This document shows positions 55,231 through 64,000 of a DNA stretch of 64,000 nucleotides, in pieces; within the stretch, counting starts at the first letter, position 1, and every line of letters starts with the position of its first letter. The translations under genes and the position numbers were made by a program. The DNA is from Caballeronia fortuita (lineage in GTDB: Bacteria; Pseudomonadota; Gammaproteobacteria; Burkholderiales; Burkholderiaceae), in contig NZ_FCNX02000022.1 in the NCBI RefSeq assembly GCF_001544835.2, positions 49,315-113,314 of the forward strand, read 5' to 3'. The notes under the pieces are model-generated. The model had not been told where the DNA came from and did not search any database. It saw only the letters and a list, made by a program, of their open reading frames with translations.

Positions 55231-55755
55231 TCTGCAGCGGGCGCGAGCTGCCTGTACACCTGGATCAATGACCATCTTGCAGTCAAGAAGACTGATGGTC
55301 GGCCGTCCCTCGCCGAGCAAAGCGCGTACACCGTCCAGCCCACCGGCCAGTCCGCCGGCGACGGCGCCGGCCAGTTATCCATTGCCCACAATTGCTCCGA
55401 AGTCGTCGAAGGCGAATCAGTCCGCGTTGAGCACGATCGCAGCGGCCTCGAGGCTGCCGCAGCAGCATCGGCAGCAGCCGCTGAGGATCAGCCAACGGCA
55501 TCTAACCCGATAAGCGGCGGCACTAGCCCGCCACCGAAGGAATATTTCGTCAACTTGGCCTCATTTGATGATCAACACACTGCGGAAATATAGATGGACA
55601 GGCTTAAAGCGGCAGGCGTGCCAGTGCCTCTTTCGGGATTGCCATTCTCTTCTGCTAGAGACAATTGGAAAATCCGGGCAGGCCTGTTTCGCACTTGGCA
55701 AGAGGCAGAAGCGGCGGCCGACCTCTGGCATAAGCTAAGCCAGGCGCCGAAATGA
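55231..55755 (+). pseudogene. SPOR-domain protein remnant with in-frame TAG
   Basis: The frame is open from 55231 (after a TGA) to TGA 55755 except for TAG at 55591-55593. The last 80 codons read as a SPOR domain: EYFVNLASFDDQHTAEI, stop, MDRLKAAGVPVPLSGLPFSS, then IRAGLFRTWQEAEAAADLW. The position of the stop fits a Trp codon (TGG to TAG). Upstream is an Ala/Pro-rich linker and no start or membrane anchor, so the gene is also truncated. SPOR domains bind septal peptidoglycan. Confidence 0.7.
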
Positions 55756-55770
55756 CGATCAAGGGGTAAT

Positions 55771-55798
55771 AAAAAAGCCCGCTCACAAGGAGCGGGCT
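55771..55798 (-). terminator. Intrinsic terminator, minus strand
   Basis: AGCCCGCTC / GAGCGGGCT stem with a T6 tract on the minus-strand side; it ends the gene at 55881-56252. Confidence 0.85.
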
Positions 55799-55880
55799 AA
55801 TTCCATGTCCGAGGGGGAGGACCATGGAGGAGAAGACACTCCTCCGTCGCAATCGTCGTACCTATCATCGGTTTGAAAGT

Positions 55881-56252
55881 TCAATAGCCGTAGTACGCGC
55901 GCCGGCGCTCGTACTCTTGGCGCTCCCGCCATCCCCGGCGTTCGCGCCACTCATGTTCACGCCATTCGCGTTGCCGCCAGTCTTCGCCATAAACGACGGG
56001 CGCAGGTACCGTCTGATAGACGACAGCCGATGGCGGTGGCGGGGCGTAATACACAGGGGGCGGCGGAGGCGGCGGGGCGTAATAGACCGGCGGTGCGGCG
56101 TACACGGACGCCGGATATCCCAAGCCGATGCCCACGCTGATGTGAGCAGAGGCGTCGGCCGCGGCCAACGACGTCGCGGCGGTGAGCGCGACCACGATCG
56201 CTGTCGAAATTTTCTTCGCGCGTGAGGTTTCACGCGCTCTAATGCTGGCCAT
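55881..56252 (-). CDS. Exported proline/tyrosine-rich (PxPV-type) protein
   Basis: A signal segment (STAIVVALTAATSLAAADASA) is followed by a Pro/Tyr-rich middle (PPVYYAPPPPPPPVYYAPPPP) and an Arg/Glu/Trp-rich tail. This is a common Burkholderiaceae envelope-protein type without known function. GGGAG precedes ATG 56252. Confidence 0.75.
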   Translation of the reverse strand: MASIRARETSRAKKISTAIVVALTAATSLAAADASAHISVGIGLGYPASVYAAPPVYYAPPPPPPPVYYAPPPPSAVVYQTVPAPVVYGEDWRQREWREHEWRERRGWRERQEYERRRAYYGY

Positions 56253-56494
56253 GTTGGCTCCCTGGTGATAAGCGCTTAACGCTGCATTACCGAGGTCGGT
56301 GGACAGCAATTACGTGAGCAGTGTAACGAGATCTACACTCATCGACCAGGCGGCAAGCGTCGCTGCAACACGCCGCGGCATTGGCAAGCGAGTGCACCCT
56401 AAAGCCTACGCAGGTAGTGCCGTAATGATCAGTGGGCTGAGGTTTTGCAATGTCCCCGCGTCCACTGAGTCATGTAGCTGTCCAAGGAGAGTGT

Positions 56495-56911
56495 ATGCAA
56501 CGTTTTATAGGCGGACTTCTCGTCGCAGTCGCACTTGGCGGTTGCGGCTCCACCATGTCGCCATTGAAAGATGCGGACAAAGTCCCGACCGAGCGTCTGT
56601 TTTCTGCGGACAAGACCACACCCGGTGAGGGAAAACAGAAGATCACCGTGGTCCGCAACGGTGGAACGATGATCGGTTCGGGGATGCACCTGCTTCTCAA
56701 GGTGGACGGTGAGAAGACTGCGGAGTTGGGTACTAACGACGCGGTCGAGCTCTACCTGGCTAAGGGCGAGCACCTGCTAATGGTCGAACCAAAATACATG
56801 TCTACTTCGTCGTCGCAGCTCAGTGCGGCCCTCGTCGTTCCTACCAAGTTCCCCGTCTATCGGATCGATATCAACTTAAGCGGGCCGAAGTTCCAACCGT
56901 CTGTCGACTGA
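56495..56911 (+). CDS. Lipoprotein, DUF2846-like
   Basis: A 138-residue protein with a lipobox (VALGGC, Cys about 17) and a beta-rich mature part (KITVVRNGGTMIGSGMHLLLKVDGEKTAELGTNDAVELYLAKGEHLL), the pattern of small DUF2846-type lipoproteins. AAGGAGAG lies before ATG 56495. Outer-membrane or periplasmic; role unknown. Confidence 0.7.
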   Translation: MQRFIGGLLVAVALGGCGSTMSPLKDADKVPTERLFSADKTTPGEGKQKITVVRNGGTMIGSGMHLLLKVDGEKTAELGTNDAVELYLAKGEHLLMVEPKYMSTSSSQLSAALVVPTKFPVYRIDINLSGPKFQPSVD

Positions 56912-57004
56912 CTTTACCAACGACGCACTAGTTGGCGCGCGCGGAGGTACAGCGCTCTCTGCCTTTTCTACCGTTGGCTCTCTAATAAATCGGGATTTTA
57001 ACAA

Positions 57005-57283
57005 ATGACTAAATTCGACCGTGAAGACCGCATCGAGCCGACTTTCGGAGCTCCTGCCGGGCCGGCCACCGCGCCCCCGCGCGCCGTTTTACGCGTAAGC
57101 GTGACCCGCTGGTTTGTTCGTATCGCGGTCACCGTGTACGCGCTTGCCGTACTCGTCTACGTGATTACCGCACCTGGTTCGTCGAATGCCGCGTATTCGG
57201 CAGGCCAGGTAATAGGCGCGCCGCTACTTGCGCTAGCGTTGCTATGGGCCGCATGGGGCAAACCGAAGCGGAAAACGCAATGA
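57005..57283 (+). CDS. Small membrane protein, 92 aa
   Basis: Two hydrophobic helices (about 40-57 and 68-84) with a basic end (KPKRKTQ). Family not recognised. Confidence 0.55.
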   Translation: MTKFDREDRIEPTFGAPAGPATAPPRAVLRVSVTRWFVRIAVTVYALAVLVYVITAPGSSNAAYSAGQVIGAPLLALALLWAAWGKPKRKTQ

Positions 57284-57403
57284 CATGGCGCGGCACCAGA
57301 GCGGGGTAGCGAATCGGCGCGGCCCCGCGCCGATCGTCGCGCGAGACGCCTCTTCATCGAGCAGCAGCGGCCGACGGGCCGTTGGACATCTGTCGTTGCG
57401 TCG

Positions 57404-57925
57404 CTAGTTCAACATATCGGAAAACACAAACTGTCTGGCATTGCCGCAGACACGGACCATGACATTAGAGGACTTCGTTACCTCAACACCGTAAGACGAA
57501 GCTATAGCGAGCTGCCACAACGATTTAAGCGTCGATAGCAGTCGGAACGGGTCATGTGCGGTCTGTCCGCGTGAGTCAACAAACTCTTTGAACCAACTCT
57601 CGACTCCGGAAGCTTCGCTTGTTGTGAGCTCGAACAGGCGCTCCATGCGCATGTAAGTCCAATACCCGTAGGCATCGCGCTTACCGCGTTCGCGATGGCA
57701 GTAACACTTCGGTACGGTGACGGAGGGGTTGCGTCTCGCCCAGTCGACGAACACTGCATATGCGCCGTCCGAAGCGATCTTCGCCACTCGGTCACGACTG
57801 TTATTGATGAAGATGCGCGGCATCAGGCCGGTTCGGTTCTGCACGCCGGTTGGTCCGGTCGTGCCGGGCAGTACCTCGGTGAAGCCACTGGACAGAAGGG
57901 CTTCGGCTACGGTCTTTGATTCCAT
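57404..57925 (-). CDS. Hypothetical protein, 173 aa
   Basis: A soluble protein with an aromatic and basic middle (VPKCYCHRERGKRDAYGYWTYMRMERLFELT). No domain recognised. It lies between the two-helix protein and the recombinase. Confidence 0.55.
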   Translation of the reverse strand: MESKTVAEALLSSGFTEVLPGTTGPTGVQNRTGLMPRIFINNSRDRVAKIASDGAYAVFVDWARRNPSVTVPKCYCHRERGKRDAYGYWTYMRMERLFELTTSEASGVESWFKEFVDSRGQTAHDPFRLLSTLKSLWQLAIASSYGVEVTKSSNVMVRVCGNARQFVFSDMLN

Positions 57926-57964
57926 TTGAGTTTTCTTTCGGGGTGAGCAGTTTGCTCGATGCTG

Positions 57965-59776
57965 TCACACAGTCGATTCAGGGGTGGGTCGACGATAAAA
58001 CGCTGCTGCTTCACGAAGCATCCGTTGCTTCTCAGCCTGGACGTAGATAGATGTAGTTTGAAGCGACGCATGCCCGAGAATCTTCTGCACGACGTCGAGC
58101 GGAACTTCCTCGGCTGCGGCGTGTGTGCCGAACGTATGACGAAGTGAGTGCGTCGACGTGCCTGCCAGTAGCTTCATCTCATCCGTTGTCAAATCCGGCA
58201 ACCCTCGGATGATGCGTTTCCTGAACCACTCCATTAGTACGTTGACGGTGTTGGTGCTATAAGCGAGCGGCTTCCCATCGGCGTGCTTCCGAAGAGCGCG
58301 TTCTGTGGACGGGATGAAAATCGGCGCGAGCAGCGGCCCGGCGGTTGCGCTCTCAAAATCCTCCCCGCGATCGCGCCAGTGTGCCGCCAGCGCTTCGATG
58401 GTCGCGGGACTCACAGGCACGGTCCGCTCCTTATTCCGCTTCCCAACGATCGACAATTGCCACACAACATCGTCGCCGTCCCCGTAGGTCGTCGGAGACA
58501 TTCGTTCTCTGCGTGCGCCCGCCAGTTCTTCGCGGCGAAGGCCCGAGTCGGCAGCAAGGAGGAGCGCGACGCGCACCGATCGCCAATGGGTTGCCGTGTC
58601 GGGCTTGCATTGGCTGTCGATGTAACCGCGCATGCGCGCCCAAAGCTCGGCGGGCAGGGCGCGTTCGACCTTCAACAGATTCTCGCGTTCAACAATGACG
58701 GGGTCCGATACGGCAGTCCAAGGGTTGCCTGCCAAATAGCGGACGTCCACCAACCACGCGAACGCAGCGCGTAGTGCTCTGACCGCGTACCGCTGGCTTT
58801 CAGGACTCAGTTCGCTCGCGGCGAACGGCCGCCAGCGGCCGCTTGCCCGTGACTGTCGCGGACCAACGAAAGCCGGCGAGGGCGCTTTGAGGAAATCGCG
58901 GTAGGCCTCGCAATCGTCGGCCAGCAGAGAACTGAGCGGTTTGCGCCTGACGGTCACGGTCCACAAGAGGAACCGCTCCAGTTCCTTCGTGTAAGCGCGT
59001 AGGGTCTTGGGCTGCTCGCGGTAGCGGTGCAGGTAAGCGCGGACCGCCTCGAGGTCGTTATGCGCCATGATGTAGGAGAAGCTCGCGTGGCGGTTGAGGC
59101 CACCGGCGCCCGATAGTTCGCTCGGCAGCCGCACGCGCTCCAGTGGTGCCAATACGCCCGAATCCGTATCGATCGTGACGAGTTCGCCTTCCGGGGCCGA
59201 AAACGGATCGTCGAGCGACACGTCCGCGCCGACGCGCGCACCGATCGCGTCTTCGTTCTGACGCAGCCACGACACGACCCGTTGTGCACGGCCCGGTCCA
59301 ATGCGCGGGACCGCCCGCCACCAGCTTCCGCCCCGGCGGTTACAGAAGTCCACCAGTTCCGCCAGCGTGTGGATGCCTGCGTCTTTCAGCCTTCGCGCGA
59401 CCAGCGGCCGGAACCACATGCCGACCCCGTGCGTCGGCTCGGGCTTGGCGACGGCCAAGAGCGCCGCCTGCTCGACCATCTTGAGCGTCACCGCGGTCAG
59501 GCGGGCGCTACCGTGCGCCTTGGCGGACGACTTCAAATGATCGGCCAGCACCGACGACCCATACTCGACCGCGATCTCGACCAGTTCCGCCTGCATGCGC
59601 CGCAGAAACGACTCGACCCAGCCCGGCGTCGCTTCGTTGCCGTCTTCGTCCTCAGAAAAATACAGCCGCGTGATCGTCGACGCGGGGATGCGCTGCACGT
59701 ACGCGCGCAACGCCGCGAAATGGTTGCGCGTGTATGCGGCACGGCTTTTTGTGACGGTCTGCGGTTTATTAGCCAT
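57965..59776 (-). CDS. Tyrosine recombinase of the DUF3701 type
   Basis: A 603-residue protein. The N-terminal 200 residues match the DUF3701 extension (AYTRNHFAALRAYVQRIPASTITRLYF, GWVESFLRRMQAEL). A SAM-like core-binding domain follows, then the catalytic domain with Arg in DSGLRREEL, Lys in VGKRNKERTVPV, HSLRHTFG (HxxR), His in LGHAS, and Tyr in TSIYVQ. Members are common on Burkholderia replicons and are thought to resolve multimers or integrate elements. Two strong palindromes lie upstream. Confidence 0.92.
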   Translation of the reverse strand: MANKPQTVTKSRAAYTRNHFAALRAYVQRIPASTITRLYFSEDEDGNEATPGWVESFLRRMQAELVEIAVEYGSSVLADHLKSSAKAHGSARLTAVTLKMVEQAALLAVAKPEPTHGVGMWFRPLVARRLKDAGIHTLAELVDFCNRRGGSWWRAVPRIGPGRAQRVVSWLRQNEDAIGARVGADVSLDDPFSAPEGELVTIDTDSGVLAPLERVRLPSELSGAGGLNRHASFSYIMAHNDLEAVRAYLHRYREQPKTLRAYTKELERFLLWTVTVRRKPLSSLLADDCEAYRDFLKAPSPAFVGPRQSRASGRWRPFAASELSPESQRYAVRALRAAFAWLVDVRYLAGNPWTAVSDPVIVERENLLKVERALPAELWARMRGYIDSQCKPDTATHWRSVRVALLLAADSGLRREELAGARRERMSPTTYGDGDDVVWQLSIVGKRNKERTVPVSPATIEALAAHWRDRGEDFESATAGPLLAPIFIPSTERALRKHADGKPLAYSTNTVNVLMEWFRKRIIRGLPDLTTDEMKLLAGTSTHSLRHTFGTHAAAEEVPLDVVQKILGHASLQTTSIYVQAEKQRMLREAAAFYRRPTPESTV

Positions 59777-59856
59777 GAGCGGCTTCTTTTCGTTCGTCGG
59801 AGCCCCGTCGGGACGGGACGTAGATGCCCTACCCTCGGATTTTACCCATTAAATGC

Positions 59857-59884
59857 AATGGTGATAATACGAATTATCACCATT
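59857..59884. promoter_or_regulatory. 12-4-12 perfect palindrome upstream of the recombinase
   Basis: AATGGTGATAAT / ATTATCACCATT with spacer ACGA, 81 bases before the start codon. It is A+T rich and perfectly symmetrical; candidate operator or half of a recombination region. Confidence 0.6.
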
Positions 59885-59970
59885 GATCAAGCGGAGAGGG
59901 CGTCGGTTTTCCGTGTCCCTGGCCGGCAAAGGCGTTTTGAACGGTCGTACTGCAACGACCGGATTAAGCG

Positions 59971-60000
59971 TAATCCTGATATCCAGAGTTATCAGGATTA
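59971..60000. other. 11-8-11 palindrome, loxP/dif-like candidate recombination site
   Basis: Arms TAATCCTGATA and TATCAGGATTA around the 8-bp spacer TCCAGAGT form a 30-bp element with the geometry of a tyrosine-recombinase core site. GGATTAAG flanks it on both sides (59961 and 59995). It lies 195 bases upstream of the DUF3701 recombinase gene. Confidence 0.6.
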
Positions 60001-60879
60001 AGTAGCCGCGGCCCACCGCCAAGAACGGCGGAATCGCTGCCGCCTTTACGGCGCCCGTGCTGCCCCCGGCAGGCGACTTCCCTCCGCGCCGTTACGCCGA
60101 AGCGAGCGATTGCCTGAGAGCCGCCGGCGGTCGTCGGAAGCCGGCGCGGGGCCGTGGAACCGTTGCTGCGGACGCCGCCGGAAGCGGTCCGTTTCAACGA
60201 AAGATGCTCGTAGCGAACGGTATGCGAAAGCGAACCGTACACCCCCGACGCAACTCAGCTGATGGGCGAGCCCGCCAGCAGGGGCTGCGCCGCGACACAA
60301 TGTATCGTTCGATAAGTTTCCGCGACCGGCAACGGCCGCTGCTTCGGGAGGTGGGCGGACGTTCGGCCGGTGCGTTGGCGCGACGGAAGGCCGAAGGGGC
60401 AAAGAGGCCGTTGCAATGTGCAGCCATCAAAATGTCGAGCGGAAAAGCCGTTCGATGGCCTTCCTGTCTGAAACGGCTGGCCCCGTAGGGATCGCTACTA
60501 CCCGGAAAGCGGCAAGACCGTCGAAAGATACGTTGCCGACGCGCACGCCGGCGTAGTGGTGGAGCAAATTGAAAGCGAATATTCGCTGCGGGGCGGCTTC
60601 GCCTGCGCCAGCAGTGGGTTGGACATGCAATATGCGTCTGAGCGGTAACGTCCGAGCCCTTCGAAAGGTCATCTGCGCCGCGGACGTCGCGGACGGAGCG
60701 GCATCGGCGGCGAAGGGCGCCCCCAGACTAAAGTGGACCTCGGCCGTCTTCGGGTGGAAGAACAGTGGCCGCCAGGAATTTCTTGGCGGTCGTTGGATAT
60801 TGTTAGCCGCGCAACAACCGTCAAGCGCAGCGCGAACGGTGAATCGAGACGCGCCGCGAGACGGGCCTCGACTTCGCCG
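60001..60879. other. 880 bp without a convincing gene
   Basis: Open frames on both strands (for example 60057-60488 and 60569-61135) are arginine-, proline- and cysteine-rich and match nothing I know. No terminators with clear T tracts were seen. Confidence 0.4.
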
Positions 60880-62262
60880 TCACAGATGGATTGCTTGTTG
60901 CAGAAGCTCGAGTGCCTTCACCTCGTCTAACCGACCTGTGCGTGCCTTGCCAGCGAGCGTTTTCAAAAGTGCCTCTGCTATCGGTGCTATCCCGTCAAGT
61001 CCGGCCAAATTGGTTTGCACCGTGGAGATGGCGGGCGCGCTGGATCGATGGGACGTAGCGGAGGCGAGCGGTAATTCCACCGGTCGGGCATCGGCTGTTG
61101 CCACTGGCCTTTCGTCCGGATCGACAGTCGCGTGAGCAGGCGCGGCGACTGCCTCGTTGACCGTCCCATGCTCGCGACCGACCACGCCGCCTTGCGCGCT
61201 TGGCGCCTCGTTCGGCGATGCCGCGGCTTTTGCGTCAATCGTGATGCGAGCTCGGAGTCGGTCGCTCTCGCTTCCGGGAGCGGCTGCGCCAAGCGTGTCG
61301 TCGTCCCGTGCGGCGGCGGATGCCGGCAGCGTGTGACCCGGCATGCGCGCGCGTGATGCGGGAGCCAAAAGCAGCGCCACCGACTCAGGAACGTCGGCCT
61401 CCGAACGAGGTGTGTCGAGCCAGCCTTCGGGCAGACCGAGCCGCTCGGTGAAGCGCTGTGCTTCAGGATCATCCATGCGCTTTTTGCCGTGCAGTCGATG
61501 AGCCATGTTCGATCCGGTCAGTCCCATGACTGCGCCGAGCTTGGCCTTGGAACCGTTGCGTCCGGTGAGGACGTGAAGGTTGGCCCGCCGGATTCCCTCG
61601 ACTGAGACCGCGCCGTCTGAATGGGCCCGTTCTCGCTGAGCCGCTTGACGCGGCCCGTTCTGGTTGGAAGAACCTCCAACCGTGGAAGGTCGGCCGCCCG
61701 TCTGCTTAGGGGTCTCAGCTGAACGGGCCCTAGTCGCGGCGGGCGCGCCCTTCGAACTCTTCGAACGCATTTTCGCTTCCTCGGACAGCCTGCTCGCAGG
61801 CAGTGACGGCTTTTGATTATTCGGGAGGAGGGAGGCCTCTTGGACTTCGCCTTCATCGCTGGTTTCGTCCCTGCTCACGAACTCGAGCGGCGACTTCAGG
61901 CGAGCAATTACCTCCGTCGCAAGTACGGGATGATGCTGGTCGAAGAAGCCGGAAGGCAGCCCGAGCGTCGTTTCCATGTGGAAGGCGGTCTCGGGCGTGA
62001 ATCGCTCGCCTCGCAAGAGTTCAGCTATCCGCGTCAAGCTGGAATCCAGGCCCAACGCAACATTTTCCTCACCGACAGCATCGACGAGAAACTTCAACGA
62101 ACGAGTCTTAATGATGGACGCCTGGGCGGGTGTGCTCTCACTCGCTTTAAAGGGCGGTTGGACCCGTCCCGGGCGACTAGAGCTGGCCGGATGTTGAGGA
62201 GGTGGGCGTCGACTGCTGGACTTGCCTCGATATCCCGCATTTGGTCCGCGGGGTTGGCTCAT
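60880..62262 (-). CDS. Large protein with two Cro/CI-like HTH segments
   Basis: A 460-residue protein with two related helical segments: GLDSSLTRIAELLRGERFTPETAFHMETTLGLPSGFFD (about residues 75-110) and AKLGAVMGLTGSNMAHRLHGKKRMDDPEAQRFTERLGLPEGWLDTP (about 235-285). They resemble Cro/CI-type HTH units ending in LGLPxGFxD. Long Ser/Ala/Pro-rich linkers separate them, and a helical tail follows. It is probably a nucleoid or regulatory protein. The start at ATG 62262 avoids a doubtful upstream extension. Confidence 0.65.
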   Translation of the reverse strand: MSQPRGPNAGYRGKSSSRRPPPQHPASSSRPGRVQPPFKASESTPAQASIIKTRSLKFLVDAVGEENVALGLDSSLTRIAELLRGERFTPETAFHMETTLGLPSGFFDQHHPVLATEVIARLKSPLEFVSRDETSDEGEVQEASLLPNNQKPSLPASRLSEEAKMRSKSSKGAPAATRARSAETPKQTGGRPSTVGGSSNQNGPRQAAQRERAHSDGAVSVEGIRRANLHVLTGRNGSKAKLGAVMGLTGSNMAHRLHGKKRMDDPEAQRFTERLGLPEGWLDTPRSEADVPESVALLLAPASRARMPGHTLPASAAARDDDTLGAAAPGSESDRLRARITIDAKAAASPNEAPSAQGGVVGREHGTVNEAVAAPAHATVDPDERPVATADARPVELPLASATSHRSSAPAISTVQTNLAGLDGIAPIAEALLKTLAGKARTGRLDEVKALELLQQAIHL

Positions 62263-62462
62263 GTTAGAACTCCAGATGCAATGCGTGAGTTTCGACGCCT
62301 CGGTTATATCGGCGGTCCCCTGACACTGAATGATTGTCGCTTCAAGTGTCGGAGTATGCTTCAATCCAATGCGGTTAGGGCGAGTCGACGGTCGTGTTCG
62401 ACCGGCGGCTGTCTACTCCTGCGAGCTGCCGGTGCGACCGCCGTTGGCCGAATGTATTCGCC

Positions 62463-62936
62463 TCAATGACCAAGGGCGGCGGACACCAGCGGCGAGCCCC
62501 GCCCGCTAGCGGCGAAGCGCTTGAGCCTCTCGCGCGCTTCGAGAAGCACGTATCGCGGAGCGGCGGATAGTTGACGATCTGCCTCTTGTAAGACCGCCTC
62601 AAATAACGGCAGCCCGGCTGCATCGAGTGTCCATATTTTCTCCGTTTCGGCTCGCTGCAGGCAGCGCTCGAGAGCGGCTTCGGCGCGACCATAGATGATA
62701 ACGTCCGTCTCGCCGTAGCCCGCATCTTGCACGAAATAGGTGACGTAGACCAACTCGATCAGCTCGTTGATCAGATACGCCGATCCGGCGCCGGCCCGAC
62801 AGGCCGCGAACGTCAAATGGTTGGACAGCGCAACCGTCTGCGCCGCTGACAGCGGCAGAGGTAGCAACATCGCTCTGCTGAGGTGTTTGCGAGACGGAGA
62901 ACGAGTAGCTTGGGAACTTGAGTGGCGATAAGACAT
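62463..62936 (-). CDS. Hypothetical protein, 157 aa
   Basis: A basic N-terminus then an all-helical domain (LPLSAAQTVALSNHLTFAACRAGAGSAYLINELIELVYVTYFVQDAGYG ... AALERCLQR). ATG 62936 or the internal ATG at MLLPLPL may be the start. Similar proteins occur on Burkholderia plasmids; no function known to me. Confidence 0.6.
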   Translation of the reverse strand: MSYRHSSSQATRSPSRKHLSRAMLLPLPLSAAQTVALSNHLTFAACRAGAGSAYLINELIELVYVTYFVQDAGYGETDVIIYGRAEAALERCLQRAETEKIWTLDAAGLPLFEAVLQEADRQLSAAPRYVLLEARERLKRFAASGRGSPLVSAALGH

Positions 62937-63173
62937 GCTGCAATAAGAGAACGAAAGGAGTCCGCGTTCGATGGTTGCCCCCGAATGATAGCAGGCCGCA
63001 GCAGCCGACAGTGGCGCGCGGAACAGTCGGCCACTCATCCGGCGGAGTTGGCGGCGGCGAGCGATGTCGCATCCCGGCCGCGGAAACCATGAGAATTACC
63101 GGCGGCAAGGAAAAGCGATCCCCGGCGCGTGAACATAATAGCGAGCATGAGTGGACCAGGATTCGCCCACGAC

Positions 63174-63377
63174 TCAAAAAAGCTGGCTGTCCAACGGTAG
63201 CAGATTGACCAGTTTCACCGCCGTGCGGCGCTCGGCTCCATCCGCATGGACGGACCGGATCATGACGCGTTGGCCGCGGGCCTCGCCCAGCACTTCGACG
63301 ATCCGTTCTCGATAACGAGCCAGCGTGCCGCGAGGCGGTTTGCGCGTGGAGGGGCGGTTCGTCGTTGAGCGAGACAT
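63174..63377 (-). CDS. Small basic protein, KfrB-like fold possible
   Basis: 67 residues; the C-terminal half (QRVMIRSVHADGAERRTAVKLVNLLPL) is a small beta unit that resembles short plasmid proteins of the same region. The basic N-terminus suggests nucleic-acid binding. Tentative. Confidence 0.5.
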   Translation of the reverse strand: MSRSTTNRPSTRKPPRGTLARYRERIVEVLGEARGQRVMIRSVHADGAERRTAVKLVNLLPLDSQLF

Positions 63378-63648
63378 AGGATTATCGCGGCAAAGGCGTT
63401 GTTGCATTATGCAACGCCGCGGGCTTCATCGCGACATATTCTGTCTACTTGCGCATGCGAGATGCGTCGTACTGCTGCTCGCTCTTCTCGTTATCGCTGG
63501 GCAAGCCATTCCGCGCGATAAGAGGTCTCGATTGATATAGGTCGCCTTCGCAATCTTAGAGCCATTCGGAGGCGCAAGGACCAGGGAAGTCGATAAGTCC
63601 AGCGGATCTGAATATGCCGAATGGATGTGACCGCATCCTTACTGTTGC

Positions 63649-63903
63649 TCAGCGTCCTCTATCCGTTCCCAAGCCTGTGCGCTTTGCGTCTGCGACCAGT
63701 TCCTTGAGTGCTTCGATTCCAGCGTCAGTGAAGGCTGTGATCGAGATGATCTCGTCGGGCGGCACGTCAAGGTCATCGATGACGCCAAGGCAGCCGTCCT
63801 CCGGTTCCAGATTCACATTGGCCAGCTCTTCAAGCCATTCTCCTGGTTCATGAAGCATCTTGGCTACGCACGAGATGGTGTAGACATGAGATGGCGCAGA
63901 CAT
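63649..63903 (-). CDS. Small acidic protein, 84 aa
   Basis: An acidic protein (EPEDGCLGVIDDLDVPPDEIISITAFTDAGIEALKELV) with alternating strands and a C-terminal helix. No domain recognised; no neighbour suggests its role. Confidence 0.5.
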   Translation of the reverse strand: MSAPSHVYTISCVAKMLHEPGEWLEELANVNLEPEDGCLGVIDDLDVPPDEIISITAFTDAGIEALKELVADAKRTGLGTDRGR

Positions 63904-64000
63904 TGTATGCTCCGAATGTAGGGTGATCCTGCCTCGTTTCCACGTACAGCAAATTATGCAGCGATCATCCTAGCCTCGTAATCGACGGGAGTGGAGAAAT

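Noticed and set aside
60057..61135. Long plus-strand frames opposite and before the two-HTH gene
   Set aside because: Shadow frames of high-G+C DNA; arginine-rich with no domain, partly antisense to a better gene.

Overview
This 64 kb window looks like part of a large conjugative-type plasmid, or a megaplasmid segment, from a Burkholderiaceae bacterium (Burkholderia, Paraburkholderia or Caballeronia type). The reasons are high G+C coding sequence, a DUF4148 secreted protein, a DUF3701-type tyrosine recombinase, a plasmid Rep_3-like initiator with iterons, and a ParAB locus with a centromere array. No rRNA, tRNA, CRISPR array or insertion sequence was recognised. The genus is an inference; no database search was possible.

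Layout. 0-6.2 kb (minus strand): accessory genes, including a long DNA methylase-helicase gene broken by one in-frame stop codon, and a DUF4942-like gene. 6.6-11.2 kb (plus): a chain of small, mostly unknown genes, including a DUF1173 gene that also carries an in-frame stop. 11.2-42.0 kb: a segment bounded by two 122-bp copies of the same sequence in inverted orientation. The left copy overlaps the 3' end of a tyrosine recombinase gene. The segment holds a ParM-type actin and its partner, a P4-type primase, SSB, a NERD nuclease-like protein, a long coiled-coil protein, and a protein that reads as FlhD-like, FlhD-like and FlhC-like domains in one chain. It also holds a CAP-domain lipoprotein and one 15-gene minus-strand operon. 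That operon joins a VirB8/VirB9/VirB10-type secretion core to a plasmid R64-type thin-pilus cluster (pilL, N, O, P, Q, R, S, V). pilO carries an in-frame amber codon.

42.6-49.4 kb is the replication and partition backbone: about 13 GACTAC/GTAGTC iterons, the Rep_3-like initiator, eleven 51-bp tandem repeats with a palindromic core (probable parS), parA, parB and a further HTH protein. This stretch is visibly more A+T rich than the pilus operon. 49.4-64 kb is accessory: ParDE toxin-antitoxin, a frameshifted TraI 3' relic, a DMT-family transporter, a broken SPOR-domain gene, small envelope proteins, a DUF3701 recombinase with two strong palindromes in front of it, and a few DNA-binding or unknown genes.

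Most interesting points: (1) the FlhD-FlhD-FlhC fusion, whose order matches the 2:1 FlhD:FlhC stoichiometry and whose family includes SetCD and AcaCD, known master activators of conjugation; (2) the 122-bp inverted repeats bounding 30.7 kb next to a recombinase; (3) the mixed VirB-core and type IV pilus operon, with a protein that joins a TcpQ/PilL-like part to a VirB9-like C-terminus; (4) four genes each interrupted by a single clean in-frame stop codon. No relaxase, coupling protein, VirB4, VirB6 or VirB11 is intact here, so self-transfer would need genes outside the window.
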